A stretch of 64,000 nt of DNA from Streptomyces antioxidans (GCF_000968685.2 NZ_LAKD02000088.1:1-64000), one strand, 5' to 3'; positions 44,401 to 52,264 are shown, numbered from the stretch's first letter. A program made the numbers and translations. Notes: generated by a model not told the origin, from the letters alone.

Positions 44401-44973
44401 CCGCTCTTCGGCATCGAGCACGTGCTGAACGAGAAGGCGGACGCCGCGATCTCCGCGCTCACCGGCGGTGAGCACGCGGACGGCGCGATCGTCACCATCG
44501 GCGGCATCATCTCCGGCCTCCAGCGCAAGATGACCAAACAGGGCAACGCCTGGGCCATCGCCACCGTGGAGGACCTGGCGGGCTCCATCGAGTGCATGTT
44601 CTTCCCGGCCACCTACCAACTGGTCTCCACCCAGCTCGTCGAGGACGTGGTCGTCTTCGTCAAGGGGCGGCTGGACAAGCGCGAGGACGTGCCCCGGCTG
44701 GTCGCCATGGAGCTGATGGTCCCCGATCTGTCCGAGGCGGGCGCCAACGCGCCCGTGACGATCACCATTCCCACGGTCAAGGTCACCCCGCCGCTGGTCG
44801 AGAAGTTGAGCGAGGTGCTGACCCACCACCGCGGCTCCACCGAGGTGCGGATCAAGCTCCAGGGGGCGCGGAAGACCACCGTGCTGCGGCTGGACCGGCA
44901 CCGCGTCACCGCCGACCCGGCGCTCTTCGGCGATCTCAAGGTGCTGCTGGGGGCGTCCTGCCTGGCCGGGTGA
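41428..44973 (+). CDS. dnaE: DNA polymerase III alpha subunit
   Basis: This replicative polymerase subunit has 1181 residues. An N-terminal PHP domain begins THLHVHTQYSLLDG. The C-family catalytic core has PDVDIDFDERRR (Asp417 and Asp419) and the third Asp in LLKMDFLGLRNLT (Asp581). A helix-hairpin-helix region, a beta-clamp-binding segment (EGQFDLFGG, about 945) and an OB-fold (GGIISGLQRKMTKQGN) follow. The GTG at 41428 has GGAGG at 41413-41417; earlier in-frame codons are not conserved. A strong hairpin follows the gene. This is the main replicative DnaE rather than DnaE2, judged by length and location. Confidence 0.97.
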   Translation: MTKPPFTHLHVHTQYSLLDGAARLKDMFNACNEMGMTHIAMTDHGNLHGAYDFYQQATAAGITPIIGIEAYVAPESRRYKRRVQWGQPHQKRDDVSGSGGYTHKTIWASNKTGLHNLFRLSSDAYMEGYFVKWPRMDKETIAQWSEGLIASTGCPSGELQTRLRLGQFDEALKAASEYQDIFGKDRYFLELMDHGIEIERRVRDGLLEIGKKLDIPPLVTNDSHYTYSRESVAHDALLCVQTGKNLSDPDRFRFDGTGYYLKSTDEMYAIDSSDAWQEGCRNTLLVAEQIDNTGWFDKRDLMPRFDVPEGYTEVTWFQEEVRKGMAQRFPGGVPEDRQKLAEYEMDVIIQMGFPGYFLVVADFIMWAKNNGIAVGPGRGSAAGSIVSYALGITDLDPVEHGLIFERFLNPERVSMPDVDIDFDERRRGEVIRYVTEKYGADKVAQIGTYGTIKAKNAIKDSARVLGYPYAMGDRITKAMPADVLGKGIPLSGIIDEKHPRYSEAGEVRGMYENEPDVKKVIDTARGIEGLVRQMGVHAAGVIMSSETVTDHVPVFSPKNDGQVVTQWDYPTCESLGLLKMDFLGLRNLTIMDDAVKMVRANKGIDLKLLDLTLDDPKTFELLCRGDTLGVFQFDGGPMRSLLRMMKPDHFEDISAVSALYRPGPMGMNSHINYALRKNGQQEITPIHPELEEPLKEVLGITYGLIVYQEQVQKAAQVLAGYSLGQADLLRRAMGKKKQEVLDKEFVPFQKGCRERGYSDEAIQAVWDVLVPFAGYAFNKAHSSAYGLVTYWTAYLKANYPAEYMAALLTSVRDDKDKSAVYLNECRRMGIKVLPPNVNESESNFTAQGDDVILFGLTAVRNVGQNVVEAIIRGRKAKGKYTSFPDYLDKVEAVVCNKRTTESLIKAGAFDEMGHTRKGLTAHYEALIDNVVAVKRKEAEGQFDLFGGMGGDSGEGDGPGFGLDVEFADVEWDKSYLLAQEREMLGLYVSDHPLFGIEHVLNEKADAAISALTGGEHADGAIVTIGGIISGLQRKMTKQGNAWAIATVEDLAGSIECMFFPATYQLVSTQLVEDVVVFVKGRLDKREDVPRLVAMELMVPDLSEAGANAPVTITIPTVKVTPPLVEKLSEVLTHHRGSTEVRIKLQGARKTTVLRLDRHRVTADPALFGDLKVLLGASCLAG

Positions 44974-45018
44974 CCGCCGTGCGCTGAGAGCGCGGTGACC
45001 GCCCGGCCCTGACGCATG

Positions 45019-45053
45019 ACAAGGGGCGCGCCCGTGTCGGGCGCGCCCCTTGT
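45019..45053. terminator. Perfect 16-bp hairpin after dnaE
   Basis: ACAAGGGGCGCGCCCG at 45019-45034 pairs exactly with 45038-45053 around TGT. It lies between the convergent dnaE and the 59-residue gene and can serve both strands. Confidence 0.85.
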
Positions 45054-45108
45054 GGCCATGTCCCGCGCGGCCTGCCGCCGCGGTGGCCCAGCGCCGGTGC
45101 GCGGTGGG

Positions 45109-45288
45109 TCAGTTGTGGCCGAAGCTCTTCTGCCGGTCCTTGCGCGGCGTCGAGGGGGTGCCCTCCGACCGCATCGCCTGCGACTGCCCGTCCACCGAGG
45201 ACTGCTGGTCGGCGGGGCGGTCGGCCATGCCGCGCTCCTGACGCCGTTCCTGCTGCTGCTTGCGATCGCGGTTCTTGTTCTTGCCCAT
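45109..45288 (-). CDS. Small hydrophilic protein, 59 residues, unknown function
   Basis: The protein begins MGKNKNRDRKQQQERRQERG and is rich in Arg, Gln, Lys and Ser, with no hydrophobic segment or Cys. The ATG at 45288 is preceded by GGAGGAACACCACC, a good ribosome binding site, which is the main support. I recognise no family. It is probably a small disordered cytoplasmic protein. A 14-bp repeat array lies in its upstream region. Confidence 0.65.
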   Translation of the reverse strand: MGKNKNRDRKQQQERRQERGMADRPADQQSSVDGQSQAMRSEGTPSTPRKDRQKSFGHN

Positions 45289-45619
45289 GGTGGTGTTCCT
45301 CCAATTGGGATCAGCCCCCCGGTGAAGAACCCTCCGGGGAAAGCCCGTCGGGGATGGCCCTTCGGAGATGCCCGTTCGGAGAGGCCCTTCGGGAAGAACA
45401 GTGACATGCCGCGGTGGCCCGTGCATTTCGGGCAATTACGGTGAGTGAGTAAGGAGGGGCTTGGCGGGTAAGCCGTATCCGCCACGCCGGTGATCCAGTT
45501 CGGACTGATAACCCTTGCACGGTCGGGCAGACTCGAAGGAAAGCCGAAAGACCACATCCGGGGACGGCTGTGCGCGGGGGGCGACCGAGGACTGGATTCG
45601 TCAGGGAAGAGGGTGGAAC
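45289..45619. other. Divergent region between the 59-residue gene and the NYN gene
   Basis: This 331-bp gap holds a five-copy 14-bp repeat at 45330-45398 near the minus-strand gene. GGAAGAGGG at about 45605-45613 is a likely ribosome binding site for the NYN gene. No further gene is supported; an open frame from 45515 into the NYN gene has poor coding character. Confidence 0.5.
45330..45398. repeat. 14-bp degenerate tandem repeat, five units
   Basis: Units start at 45330, 45344, 45358, 45371 and 45385. Each has the form CCC-(T/G)-(T)CGG-(A/G)-GA. Alternating near-palindromic CCCTTCGGG-like cores could fold into small hairpins in the leader of the minus-strand small gene. Confidence 0.65.
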
Positions 45620-46957
45620 GTGGACCGCTGCGTCGTCCTGGTGGACGCCGGGTACCTGCTGGGCGCCGCTGCGAGCCTGCTGGCCGGGGAGCCCGCCCGA
45701 TCACGCATCTCCGTCGACCACGCGACCCTCATCCAGGGCCTGCGGGAGCGGGCCGAGGCCGAGACCGAGCGCCCGCTGCTGCGGATCTACTGGTTCGACG
45801 GCGCCCCCGACCGCGTGCCCCAGCCCGAGCACCGGCGGCTGCGCGTGATGCCCCGGGTGACCGTGCGGCTCGGCGCGCTCACCCGCAGCGACGGCCGCTG
45901 GGCCCAGAAGGGCGTGGACGCCGCCATGCACGCCGAGCTGACCGAGCTCGCCCGCAACCGGGCCTGCTCCGACATCGTCCTCGTCACCGGTGACGGGGAT
46001 CTGCTGCCCGGGCTGATGTCGGCCAAGGAGCACGGCGTCGCCGTCCACCTCTGGGCGGTGCAGGCCGCCGACGGCGACTACAACCAGTCCGAGGACCTGG
46101 TGGCCGAGGCCGATGAGCGCCGGGTCCTGGACCGCACCTGGATCACCCGGGCGGTGCGCGCCAAGGAGCTTCCCGGGCCCTGTGCGCCCGTCTCCGAGCC
46201 GCGCCCGGAGATCGCGGCCATTCTCTCCGCCCCGCTGCCGGAGACCGCCACGGCCGCCGCTGCCGCTGCCGCCGCCGCGGCGGCAGCGGCGTCGCCCGGC
46301 GCGGCGGATGCGGCCCCCGGCCGTAACGGCGCCGCCCGGCCCGGCGCCGACGCGCCCGGCCAGGCCGCCGCCCCCGGCCATCCCGCCGCCGCGGACGCCG
46401 GGGCGGGCGCGGACGCCGCGGCAGGGGCCGCGGCCAAGGGGGTGCCGACCCCCAAGGACCTCGCCGACCTGGGTCGCGGCCCCGCGGGGCCGGGCGGGCC
46501 CGGCGGGCCTGCGGACCGGCAGCCTGCCGGTGCCACGCTGCGCTGGTCCTCCGACAAGGGCTGGATCGACCGGGGCACCGGCTCCGGGGTGGGGGAGCCG
46601 CCGGAGACCGCCAACCTCCCCATGCTGGCCCAGCTCACCAGCGCCGAGCAGCGCTGGGCCGACCGCGAGGAGGACATCACCGCGGTCAGCGGCGACCCGT
46701 TCGAGGTCGGCCAGGTCTTCGCCCGCCGCTGGACCGACCGGCTCGCCGACCCGGTCCACCTCCAGCAGCTCTCCACGGAGTACCCCCGCATCCCACACCG
46801 CATCGACGGTGAACTGCTGCGGTACGCGGCGCGCTTCGGGCTGCTGGCGCACAAGGACGACCAGATCGACGAGCACGACCGCTATGCGATCCGGGCGGGC
46901 TTCTGGCGCGAGATCGATCTCCGCTCGGCGGCGGAGCATGCGCAGGCGGGTGGCTAG
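45620..46957 (+). CDS. NYN-domain (PIN-like) putative RNase
   Basis: This 445-residue protein has an N-terminal NYN domain with conserved acidic residues: Asp9 in VVLVDAGYLLG, Asp100 in KGVDAAMHAEL, and Asp125 and Asp127 in LVTGDGDLLPG. These would bind Mg2+ for nuclease activity. A long Ala/Pro/Gly linker with a run of about 13 Ala follows, then a conserved C-terminal region (GQVFARRWTDRL to GFWREIDLR). The GTG at 45620 follows GGAAGAGGG. RNA cleavage is inferred from the family. A perfect hairpin-forming sequence encodes the Ala run. Confidence 0.85.
   Translation: MDRCVVLVDAGYLLGAAASLLAGEPARSRISVDHATLIQGLRERAEAETERPLLRIYWFDGAPDRVPQPEHRRLRVMPRVTVRLGALTRSDGRWAQKGVDAAMHAELTELARNRACSDIVLVTGDGDLLPGLMSAKEHGVAVHLWAVQAADGDYNQSEDLVAEADERRVLDRTWITRAVRAKELPGPCAPVSEPRPEIAAILSAPLPETATAAAAAAAAAAAAASPGAADAAPGRNGAARPGADAPGQAAAPGHPAAADAGAGADAAAGAAAKGVPTPKDLADLGRGPAGPGGPGGPADRQPAGATLRWSSDKGWIDRGTGSGVGEPPETANLPMLAQLTSAEQRWADREEDITAVSGDPFEVGQVFARRWTDRLADPVHLQQLSTEYPRIPHRIDGELLRYAARFGLLAHKDDQIDEHDRYAIRAGFWREIDLRSAAEHAQAGG
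46262..46290 (+). repeat. Perfect inverted repeat inside the NYN gene
   Basis: GCCGCTGCCGCCGC at 46262-46275 and its exact complement at 46277-46290 flank one base. The sequence encodes the poly-Ala linker. A 14-bp stem within coding mRNA could slow translation, or it may simply reflect the Ala codons used. Confidence 0.7.
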
Positions 46958-46976
46958 GGGGTGTCCGCCTGACCGT

Positions 46977-47109
46977 GGTGCCTGCGGCGGGCTGTTCCCC
47001 TCCCCGCCCCTCCCCGAACCTGGGGCTCCGCCCCAGCCCCCGCACCGGGGCTCCGCCCCGGGCCCCGTATATGGGAGGGGCGGGGAGGGGGGAAGAGCCA
47101 GCGGGCACC
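46977..47109. repeat. Intergenic inverted-repeat element A
   Basis: The left arm starts GGTGCCTGCGGCGGGCTG and continues CCCCTCCCCGCCCCTCCC. The right arm at 47073-47109 is its inverted partner (GGGAGGGGCGGGGAGGGG, ending GCGGGCACC). The interior has two GGGGCTCCGCCCC units. The arms match at roughly 85% allowing small gaps. It fills the NYN-ABC gap of 243 bp. Confidence 0.75.
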
Positions 47110-47200
47110 CCGTAGGGCGCAGTCCGGCACTGCCCGGTGAACCGGGCCCTGAGGGACCCGCGGGTGGGAGGGGGTGATTGGGCGCGTACCCTCATAGCTC

Positions 47201-48241
47201 GTGAGGACGGGCGCGAAACAGGCGACGAGCGGCGATGTGGTGTGCACCGTGCGCGGCCTGGTCAAGACCTATCCCGCGGCGCGCGGCAGACGCGGCGCGC
47301 CCGCCACGCCCGCCGTCCGGGCCAGCGACGGCATCGATCTCGACGTGGTGCGCGGCGAGGTCTTCGGGCTGCTCGGGCCCAACGGCGCGGGCAAGTCCAC
47401 CCTCGTACGGCAGCTCACCGGACTGCTGCGGCCCGACGAAGGCCATGTGCGGGTGCTCGGCCACGATCTCGTACGCCACCCCGAGCGCGCCGCCCGGCTG
47501 CTGGGCTATCTCGGCCAGGACTCGACCGCGCTGGACGAGCTGACCGTCGCCCTCGCCGCCGAGACCACCGCGCGGCTGCGCGGCCTGGAGACCCGCGCGG
47601 CCCGCGCCGAGCGGGACGCGGTGATCGAGGAGCTGGGGCTCGGGGAGGTCGCCGGGCGTCCGCTGAAGAAGCTCTCCGGGGGCCAGCGGCGGCTCGCCTG
47701 CGTCGCCGCCGCGCTGGTGGGGGAACGCCCGCTGCTGGTGCTTGACGAGCCCACCAGCGGGATGGACCCCGTCGCCCGGCGCGCCGTATGGGCGGCCGTG
47801 GACCGGCGGCGGGCCGAGCGGGGGGTGACGGTGGTGCTGGTCACCCACAATGTGATCGAGGCGGAGACGGTGCTGGACCGGGTCGCCGTGCTGGACCGCG
47901 GCCGGGTCATCGCCTGCGATACGCCCGCCGGACTCAAGGCGCTGGTGGCCGACGAGGTGCGGCTGGAACTGGTGTGGCGCACCGAGCCGCCGCTGGACGT
48001 GCCCGAGGTCGCCGCCCTGTGGAAGACCGTCGAGACGGCCCGGGCCGGGGGCGGCGCCGCCGGGCGGCGCTGGACGCTCCGGCTGCCGCCGGACGACGCG
48101 CGCGCCGCCATCGCCACCGTGACCGGCGGCCCCGCCTTCGCCGCGCTGGACGATTTCACCCTGGCCACGCCGAGCCTGGAGGATGTGTACATCGCCCTGG
48201 GGGGCCGTGCGGAGGGCGCGGAGGGGCTGGTGAAGGCGTGA
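47201..48241 (+). CDS. ABC transporter ATP-binding protein
   Basis: This 346-residue DrrA-type exporter ATPase has Walker A GPNGAGKST at residues 59-67, the signature LSGGQ at 158-162, and Walker B LLVLDEPTSGMDP at about 178-190, followed by VTHNVIEAE. The C-terminal about 90 residues form the regulatory region of this subfamily. The GTG at 47201 lies eight bases after a TACCCT -10-like hexamer, so the mRNA may be leaderless. It pairs with the permease gene downstream, giving a two-component exporter of unknown substrate. Confidence 0.92.
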   Translation: MRTGAKQATSGDVVCTVRGLVKTYPAARGRRGAPATPAVRASDGIDLDVVRGEVFGLLGPNGAGKSTLVRQLTGLLRPDEGHVRVLGHDLVRHPERAARLLGYLGQDSTALDELTVALAAETTARLRGLETRAARAERDAVIEELGLGEVAGRPLKKLSGGQRRLACVAAALVGERPLLVLDEPTSGMDPVARRAVWAAVDRRRAERGVTVVLVTHNVIEAETVLDRVAVLDRGRVIACDTPAGLKALVADEVRLELVWRTEPPLDVPEVAALWKTVETARAGGGAAGRRWTLRLPPDDARAAIATVTGGPAFAALDDFTLATPSLEDVYIALGGRAEGAEGLVKA

Positions 48242-48319
48242 CCGCCGGGGCGAGCCGGTGAACGCGTCGGTGACCGTGGCCGTATACGAGCCGTAAGAGG
48301 CGAAGAGGAGCAGCACAAC

Positions 48320-49276
48320 GTGAGTGTCATGCCCGCCGTATCCGGTGTGTCCGGTGTGTCCGGCGCCAGGGGTGGTGTGCCTGGTGTGTCCGGTGCGTCT
48401 CCTGGGCTGTCCGGCGCGTCCACCGTCTCCGGTGTATCCGGTGTATCCGGTGTCTCCGGCGTCTCGGGTGTCTCCGGCGCCTCGGAGGCGTCTGACGAGG
48501 TCGGTGAGGTGGGTGACATGCCCGCGCCGCTGGCGGCCCGGGCTCGGCTCTTCCCCGCGCTCGTCGCGGTCTACCGCGCCCAGCTCTCACGGGCCCGGGT
48601 GGCCCGGATCCCGCTGCTCTTCGTGGCCACCTTCCAGTCCATCGGGATCATGATCCTGATGCGCGGGGTGGTGGACGGCGGCAGCGAGGCGCGGGCGGTG
48701 GTGGCCGGGTCGAGCGTGCTGGTCGTCGCCTTCGTGGCGCTCAACCTGCTCGCGCAGTACTTCGGTCAGCTGCGGGCCAGCGGCGGACTTGACCACTACG
48801 CGACCCTGCCGGTGCCGCCCTCCGCCGTGGTGCTCGGGGCGGCCGCCGCGTACGCCTCCTTCACCGTGCCCGGGACCGCCGTCACCGCGGTGATGGGCAG
48901 TGCGCTCTTCCAGCTGCCCATGACGAACCTGTGGATCCTCATCGCCGTGATCCCCCTGTCCGGCGCCGCCCTCGCCGGACTCGGCGCCGCACTGGGGCTG
49001 CTCGCCCCGCGCCAGGAACTCGCCACGCTGTGCGGGCAGTTGGGGATGTCCGCCGCGCTGCTGCTCGGCGTGCTGCCCGCGGCCCGGATGCCACAGGTGG
49101 TGTCGTACGCGCGCGATCTGCTGCCGTCGACGTACGGTGTGGAGGCCCTTGCCCGGTCCTTCGACGGGCAGCCCGACTGGTGGGTGGTCTGCGCCGACCT
49201 CGGTGTGTGCGCCGGGGTGGCCGTGGTGTCCCTCGCCGCCGCGACCTGGGCCTATCGGCGGGCGGCGGTGCGGTGA
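48320..49276 (+). CDS. ABC transporter permease (ABC-2 type)
   Basis: This 318-residue permease has six hydrophobic segments from about residue 93 onward and a C-terminal pattern (QVVSYARDLLPSTYGVEALARS) typical of ABC-2 exporters. The first 66 residues are mostly Ser-Gly-Val repeats with low third-position GC, unlike the rest. GAAGAGGAGC precedes the GTG at 48320. An internal ATG at 48518 (Met67) with GAGGTGGG upstream would skip the repeat and may be the true start. It pairs with the upstream ATPase. Confidence 0.85.
   Translation: MSVMPAVSGVSGVSGARGGVPGVSGASPGLSGASTVSGVSGVSGVSGVSGVSGASEASDEVGEVGDMPAPLAARARLFPALVAVYRAQLSRARVARIPLLFVATFQSIGIMILMRGVVDGGSEARAVVAGSSVLVVAFVALNLLAQYFGQLRASGGLDHYATLPVPPSAVVLGAAAAYASFTVPGTAVTAVMGSALFQLPMTNLWILIAVIPLSGAALAGLGAALGLLAPRQELATLCGQLGMSAALLLGVLPAARMPQVVSYARDLLPSTYGVEALARSFDGQPDWWVVCADLGVCAGVAVVSLAAATWAYRRAAVR
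48335..48480 (+). repeat. 9-bp tandem repeat encoding Ser-Gly-Val
   Basis: TCCGGTGTG, TCCGGTGTA, TCCGGTGTC and TCCGGCGTC units recur in frame; the most regular stretch is about 48427-48475. Codon choice differs from the flanking gene. It either encodes a flexible N-terminus or is an untranslated leader of the permease gene. Confidence 0.75.
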
Positions 49277-49335
49277 CGCGCCGCAGCGAACGTCCCGCCG
49301 ACCGAAGTACGCCATCCGCCTGGCACGATGACGGG

Positions 49336-50058
49336 GTGACCGCACCGTTGACGCCGCATGATCAGCACTCGCCGCATGACGAGCCCGCCGAGGGCGGGCC
49401 GCCGTCCCATGAGCAGCAGCCTGCCGGGGACTCCGCCGTGCCGTACCCCACCGGGTATCCCGCGCACCCGGGGCAGGCTTCGGGGGAGCCGGGGCAGGGT
49501 GAGCACTCCGAGCACTCCGAGCCGGGGCCCGAGTTGCGTGCCGAACTGGTGCAGGCGTCGCTGGTCGCCATCGCGGTGGCGGTCTCCGGGGTGCTTCTCG
49601 GGCTGCTGTGGCTGTGGTTGGCGCCGAAGGTTCCCCTGGTCTCGGACGGGTCCGCCGTCTATCTGAAGAACTCGGAAGGGGAGGACGCGGTCGGCGCCGA
49701 CGGGATGTTCACGCTGCTCGGGCTCGCCTTCGGCGCCGTCTCGGCCATCATCGTCTTTCTGCTCTTCCGACACGGCGGTATCGCGCTGGTCATCGGGCTG
49801 GCGGTCGGCGGGGTGCTCGCCTCGGTGATCGCCTGGCGGCTCGGCGTATGGCTGGGGCCCACCTCGGACGTCGTGGCGCATGCGAAGGCGGTGGGTAAGG
49901 GGGTCACCTTCGACGGGCCGCTCAAGCTGGGCGCGAAGGGTGCGCTGCTGGCGTGGTCGGTGGCGGCGATGGTGATCCACTTGGCGCTGACCGGGCTCTT
50001 CGGGCCACGGGACCCGGAACCGGGCCTGTCGATCGCGTCGAGTCCGACAGCGCGCTAG
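49336..50058 (+). CDS. DUF2567 membrane protein
   Basis: This 240-residue protein has a polar His/Pro/Glu-rich N-terminus of about 65 residues and four hydrophobic segments, at about 71-92, 118-142, 149-169 and 202-224. The pattern fits the actinobacterial DUF2567 family, whose function is unknown. The GTG at 49336 is favoured: the preceding 60 bases lose GC bias, and CACGAT seven bases upstream resembles the -10 of a leaderless gene. An alternative GTG at 49273 would overlap the permease stop codon. Confidence 0.8.
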   Translation: MTAPLTPHDQHSPHDEPAEGGPPSHEQQPAGDSAVPYPTGYPAHPGQASGEPGQGEHSEHSEPGPELRAELVQASLVAIAVAVSGVLLGLLWLWLAPKVPLVSDGSAVYLKNSEGEDAVGADGMFTLLGLAFGAVSAIIVFLLFRHGGIALVIGLAVGGVLASVIAWRLGVWLGPTSDVVAHAKAVGKGVTFDGPLKLGAKGALLAWSVAAMVIHLALTGLFGPRDPEPGLSIASSPTAR

Positions 50059-50089
50059 GCGAGGCCGCTCGGGGTGTCCAACGGGCTGT

Positions 50090-50810
50090 GGCGCCTGCGG
50101 CGGGCTGTTCCCCTCCCCGCCCCTTCCCGAAACTGGGGCTCCGCCCCAGCCCCCGATCCGGGGCTCCGCCCCAGCCCCCGGTTTGGGCCTTGGCCCCAGA
50201 TCCGGATGGGGGCTCTGCCTTGGACCGTGGATCGGGGTTTCGCTCTGGATTTCGGTTTGGGGTAGTGCTTCGGGTTCCGAGCTGGGGCTCCGCATTGGCT
50301 CTCCGGTTTGGGGCTTCGTCCCAGCCCCCGATTCGGGGGTCTGCCCCAGGCCCCGGTTTGGGGCGTTGCCCCTGGCTCCGGTCCGGGGCGCTGCCCCAGG
50401 TCCGGGTTGGGGCTCTGCCTTGGACCGTGGATCGGGGTTTCGCTCTGGATTTCGGTTTGGGGTAGTGCTTCGGGTTCCGAGCTGGGGCTCCGCATTGGCT
50501 CCCCGGTTTTGGTCTTCGCTCCGGGCCCCGGTTTGGGGCTTCGTCCCAGCCCCCGATCCGGGGGTCCGCCCCAGGCCCCGGTTTGGGCCTTGGCTCCGGC
50601 CTCCGGTTTGGGGCGCTGCTCCAGGCCCCGGTTTGGGGCCGGATTGGGGCTCCGCCTCAGACCCTGGACCGGGGCTCCGCCCCGGGCCCGGTTTGGGGCG
50701 TTGCCCCAGGCCCCCGACCGGGCCTTCGCTTCAGACTCTGGGGTCCAGGGGCGGAGCCCCTGGTTACGGGAAGGGGCGGGGAGGGGAGGGGAAAAGCCGC
50801 CTCGACCCCC
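50090..50810. repeat. Intergenic inverted-repeat element B, about 720 bp
   Basis: The 864-bp gap between the DUF2567 and YbaK genes holds no supportable gene. Its left end (about 50092-50146: GCCTGCGGCGGGCTG, CCCCTCCCCGCCCCTTCCCG, GGGGCTCCGCCCC) recurs inverted at about 50746-50802. Between lie many decayed units of the form GGGGCTYCGYCCCAGGCCCC or CCGGTTTGGG, including a 92-bp duplication. Open frames across it reflect the repeat, not coding. Confidence 0.75.
50209..50500. repeat. 92-bp direct duplication offset by exactly 200 bp
   Basis: Positions 50209-50300 and 50409-50500 are identical, both starting GGGGCTCTGCCTTGGACC and ending CGCATTGGCT. Similarity continues a little beyond on the right with one change. 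This indicates a recent duplication inside element B. Confidence 0.85.
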
Positions 50811-50922
50811 GTGTAGGCCGTCACCTGGGTGCCGAGCGGGCCCCGAGGGCGCACACCCGGCGGGCACCGGAGAGCGCCCAAGGGTCGGGTGCCGGGGGCG
50901 CCGTAATGGGCGCTGTGGGCGC

Positions 50923-51426
50923 CTACGCGCGGGCGATCGGGGACACTACCGCGTCCGTCAGTGAGGCCAGGTCCCTGGGGGACAGCTCGACCTCCAGGCC
51001 GCGGCGCCCCGCCGACACGCAGATCGTCTCGTGGGCGTCGGCCGACGCGTCCAGGGCCGTCGGGAGGCGCTTGCGCTGGCCGAGGGGCGAGATGCCGCCC
51101 CGTACGTAGCCCGTGGTGCGCTCGGCCACCGCCGGGTCCGCCATCGTGGCGCGCTTGCCGCCGACCGCCGAGGCGAGCGCCTTGAGGTCGAGGGTGGCCG
51201 AGACGGGCACGATGGCGACCGTAAGGCGGTCATCGACGCTCGCGACGAGGGTCTTGAAGACCCGCTCCGGTGCCACGCCGAGCGTCTGGGCGGCCTCCTC
51301 GCCGTAGGACGGGGCCGCCGGGTCGTGCTCGTAGGAGTGCACGGTGAAGTCCGTGCCCGCGGCGGTGAGGGCCGTGGTGGCGGGGGTGCCCGCCGCGTTC
51401 TTCCTGGTCTTCTTCGGCTTCGGCAT
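50923..51426 (-). CDS. ybaK: YbaK/EbsC-family Cys-tRNA(Pro) deacylase
   Basis: This 167-residue protein has the YbaK/ProX fold: TDFTVHSYEHDP, FKTLVASVDD (the Lys is a conserved active-site residue), VPVSATLDLKALA, and RTTGYVRGGISPLGQRKRLP. It hydrolyses Cys mischarged on tRNA-Pro, acting in trans to ProRS. The N-terminus is Lys-rich. The ATG at 51426 lies 11 bases after the stop codon of the upstream Lon-N-domain gene on the same strand, so the two may be co-transcribed. Confidence 0.9.
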   Translation of the reverse strand: MPKPKKTRKNAAGTPATTALTAAGTDFTVHSYEHDPAAPSYGEEAAQTLGVAPERVFKTLVASVDDRLTVAIVPVSATLDLKALASAVGGKRATMADPAVAERTTGYVRGGISPLGQRKRLPTALDASADAHETICVSAGRRGLEVELSPRDLASLTDAVVSPIARA

Positions 51427-51437
51427 CTTCGTTCGCG

Positions 51438-52178
51438 TCAGTTGGGGCTGGTGGGACCGCGGGTCAGATCGACGGCCGGGAGCGACGGGAGCTTACCGAT
51501 GACCGCGCTCTCGGCGCGAAGGAGTTTCAGCTCGTCGGCCAGCCGGCTCGCGGTGTCCGGCGCCTGGAGCAGCCGCTGCTTCGCGGGCGTGTCGAGCACG
51601 GCCGCGGCGGCCACCAGGTAGGACAGGACGGACGGCTCGCCCGGGAGGTCCTGCTCGGCCGCCAGGGTCCGCTCCCGGGCGCCCGCGAGCCGCTTCTGGT
51701 ACATCCGGAAGGCCCGTACCACCCCCGAGGCCAGTGCCCCGGCGCCCTCGCCCTGCTCCTCCTCCAGCTCCTTGACCTCGGCCGTCAGATAGGGGCCCGA
51801 GGAGTCCACGGAGACCAGCTCGAAGCGGGTGGTGCCGGTGGCCAGCACCTCGAAGGTGCCGTCCTCCTGCTCCCGGATGGTGGCCGCGTCCGCCACGCAC
51901 CCCACGGAGTAGAAGGACTTGGCGGGGTCGGGGCCGAACCCGGCCGTGGGGCCGGGGTCCGGCAGCGCGTGGGAGTCCGGGAGGCCGATCGCGCTCGGCG
52001 CGACCTCATGGCCGTCCCTGATCGCGATCACCCCGAACCGGCGCGGCGCGTCCTCGGCGAGCGCCGACAGATCGCGCATCAGGGAGCGATACCGCTGCTC
52101 GAAGACGTTCAGGGGCATGACGAGCCCCGGGAACAGCACCGTGTTCAGCGGGAAGAGCGGAAGGCGCGCGGAGGTCAC
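51438..52178 (-). CDS. Lon N-terminal (substrate-binding) domain protein
   Basis: This 246-residue protein consists of a Lon N-domain only: LPLFPLNTVLFPGLVMPLNVFEQRYRSL at residues 5-32, FGVIAIRDG, SVGCVADAATI, and a helical C-terminal half. It lacks the AAA and protease domains of Lon, so it is not a protease; a substrate-recognition or chaperone role is possible. The GTG at 52178 is preferred because a TAGGCT -10-like hexamer lies eight bases upstream, suggesting leaderless translation. Confidence 0.87.
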   Translation of the reverse strand: MTSARLPLFPLNTVLFPGLVMPLNVFEQRYRSLMRDLSALAEDAPRRFGVIAIRDGHEVAPSAIGLPDSHALPDPGPTAGFGPDPAKSFYSVGCVADAATIREQEDGTFEVLATGTTRFELVSVDSSGPYLTAEVKELEEEQGEGAGALASGVVRAFRMYQKRLAGARERTLAAEQDLPGEPSVLSYLVAAAAVLDTPAKQRLLQAPDTASRLADELKLLRAESAVIGKLPSLPAVDLTRGPTSPN

Positions 52179-52264
52179 GGGGCGTAAGCCTAATGGCCCC
52201 GCGCGTCCCCTTTCACTGGCGCGGGAGCAGCCGTCACTCCCTGGCGCCGTAGCGGCCGGCGCCG

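Noticed and set aside
50183..51109. Open frames of 200-300 codons across the repeat array
   Set aside because: They translate GGGGCTCCGCCCC repeats, change register freely and show no family or codon bias; treated as non-coding.
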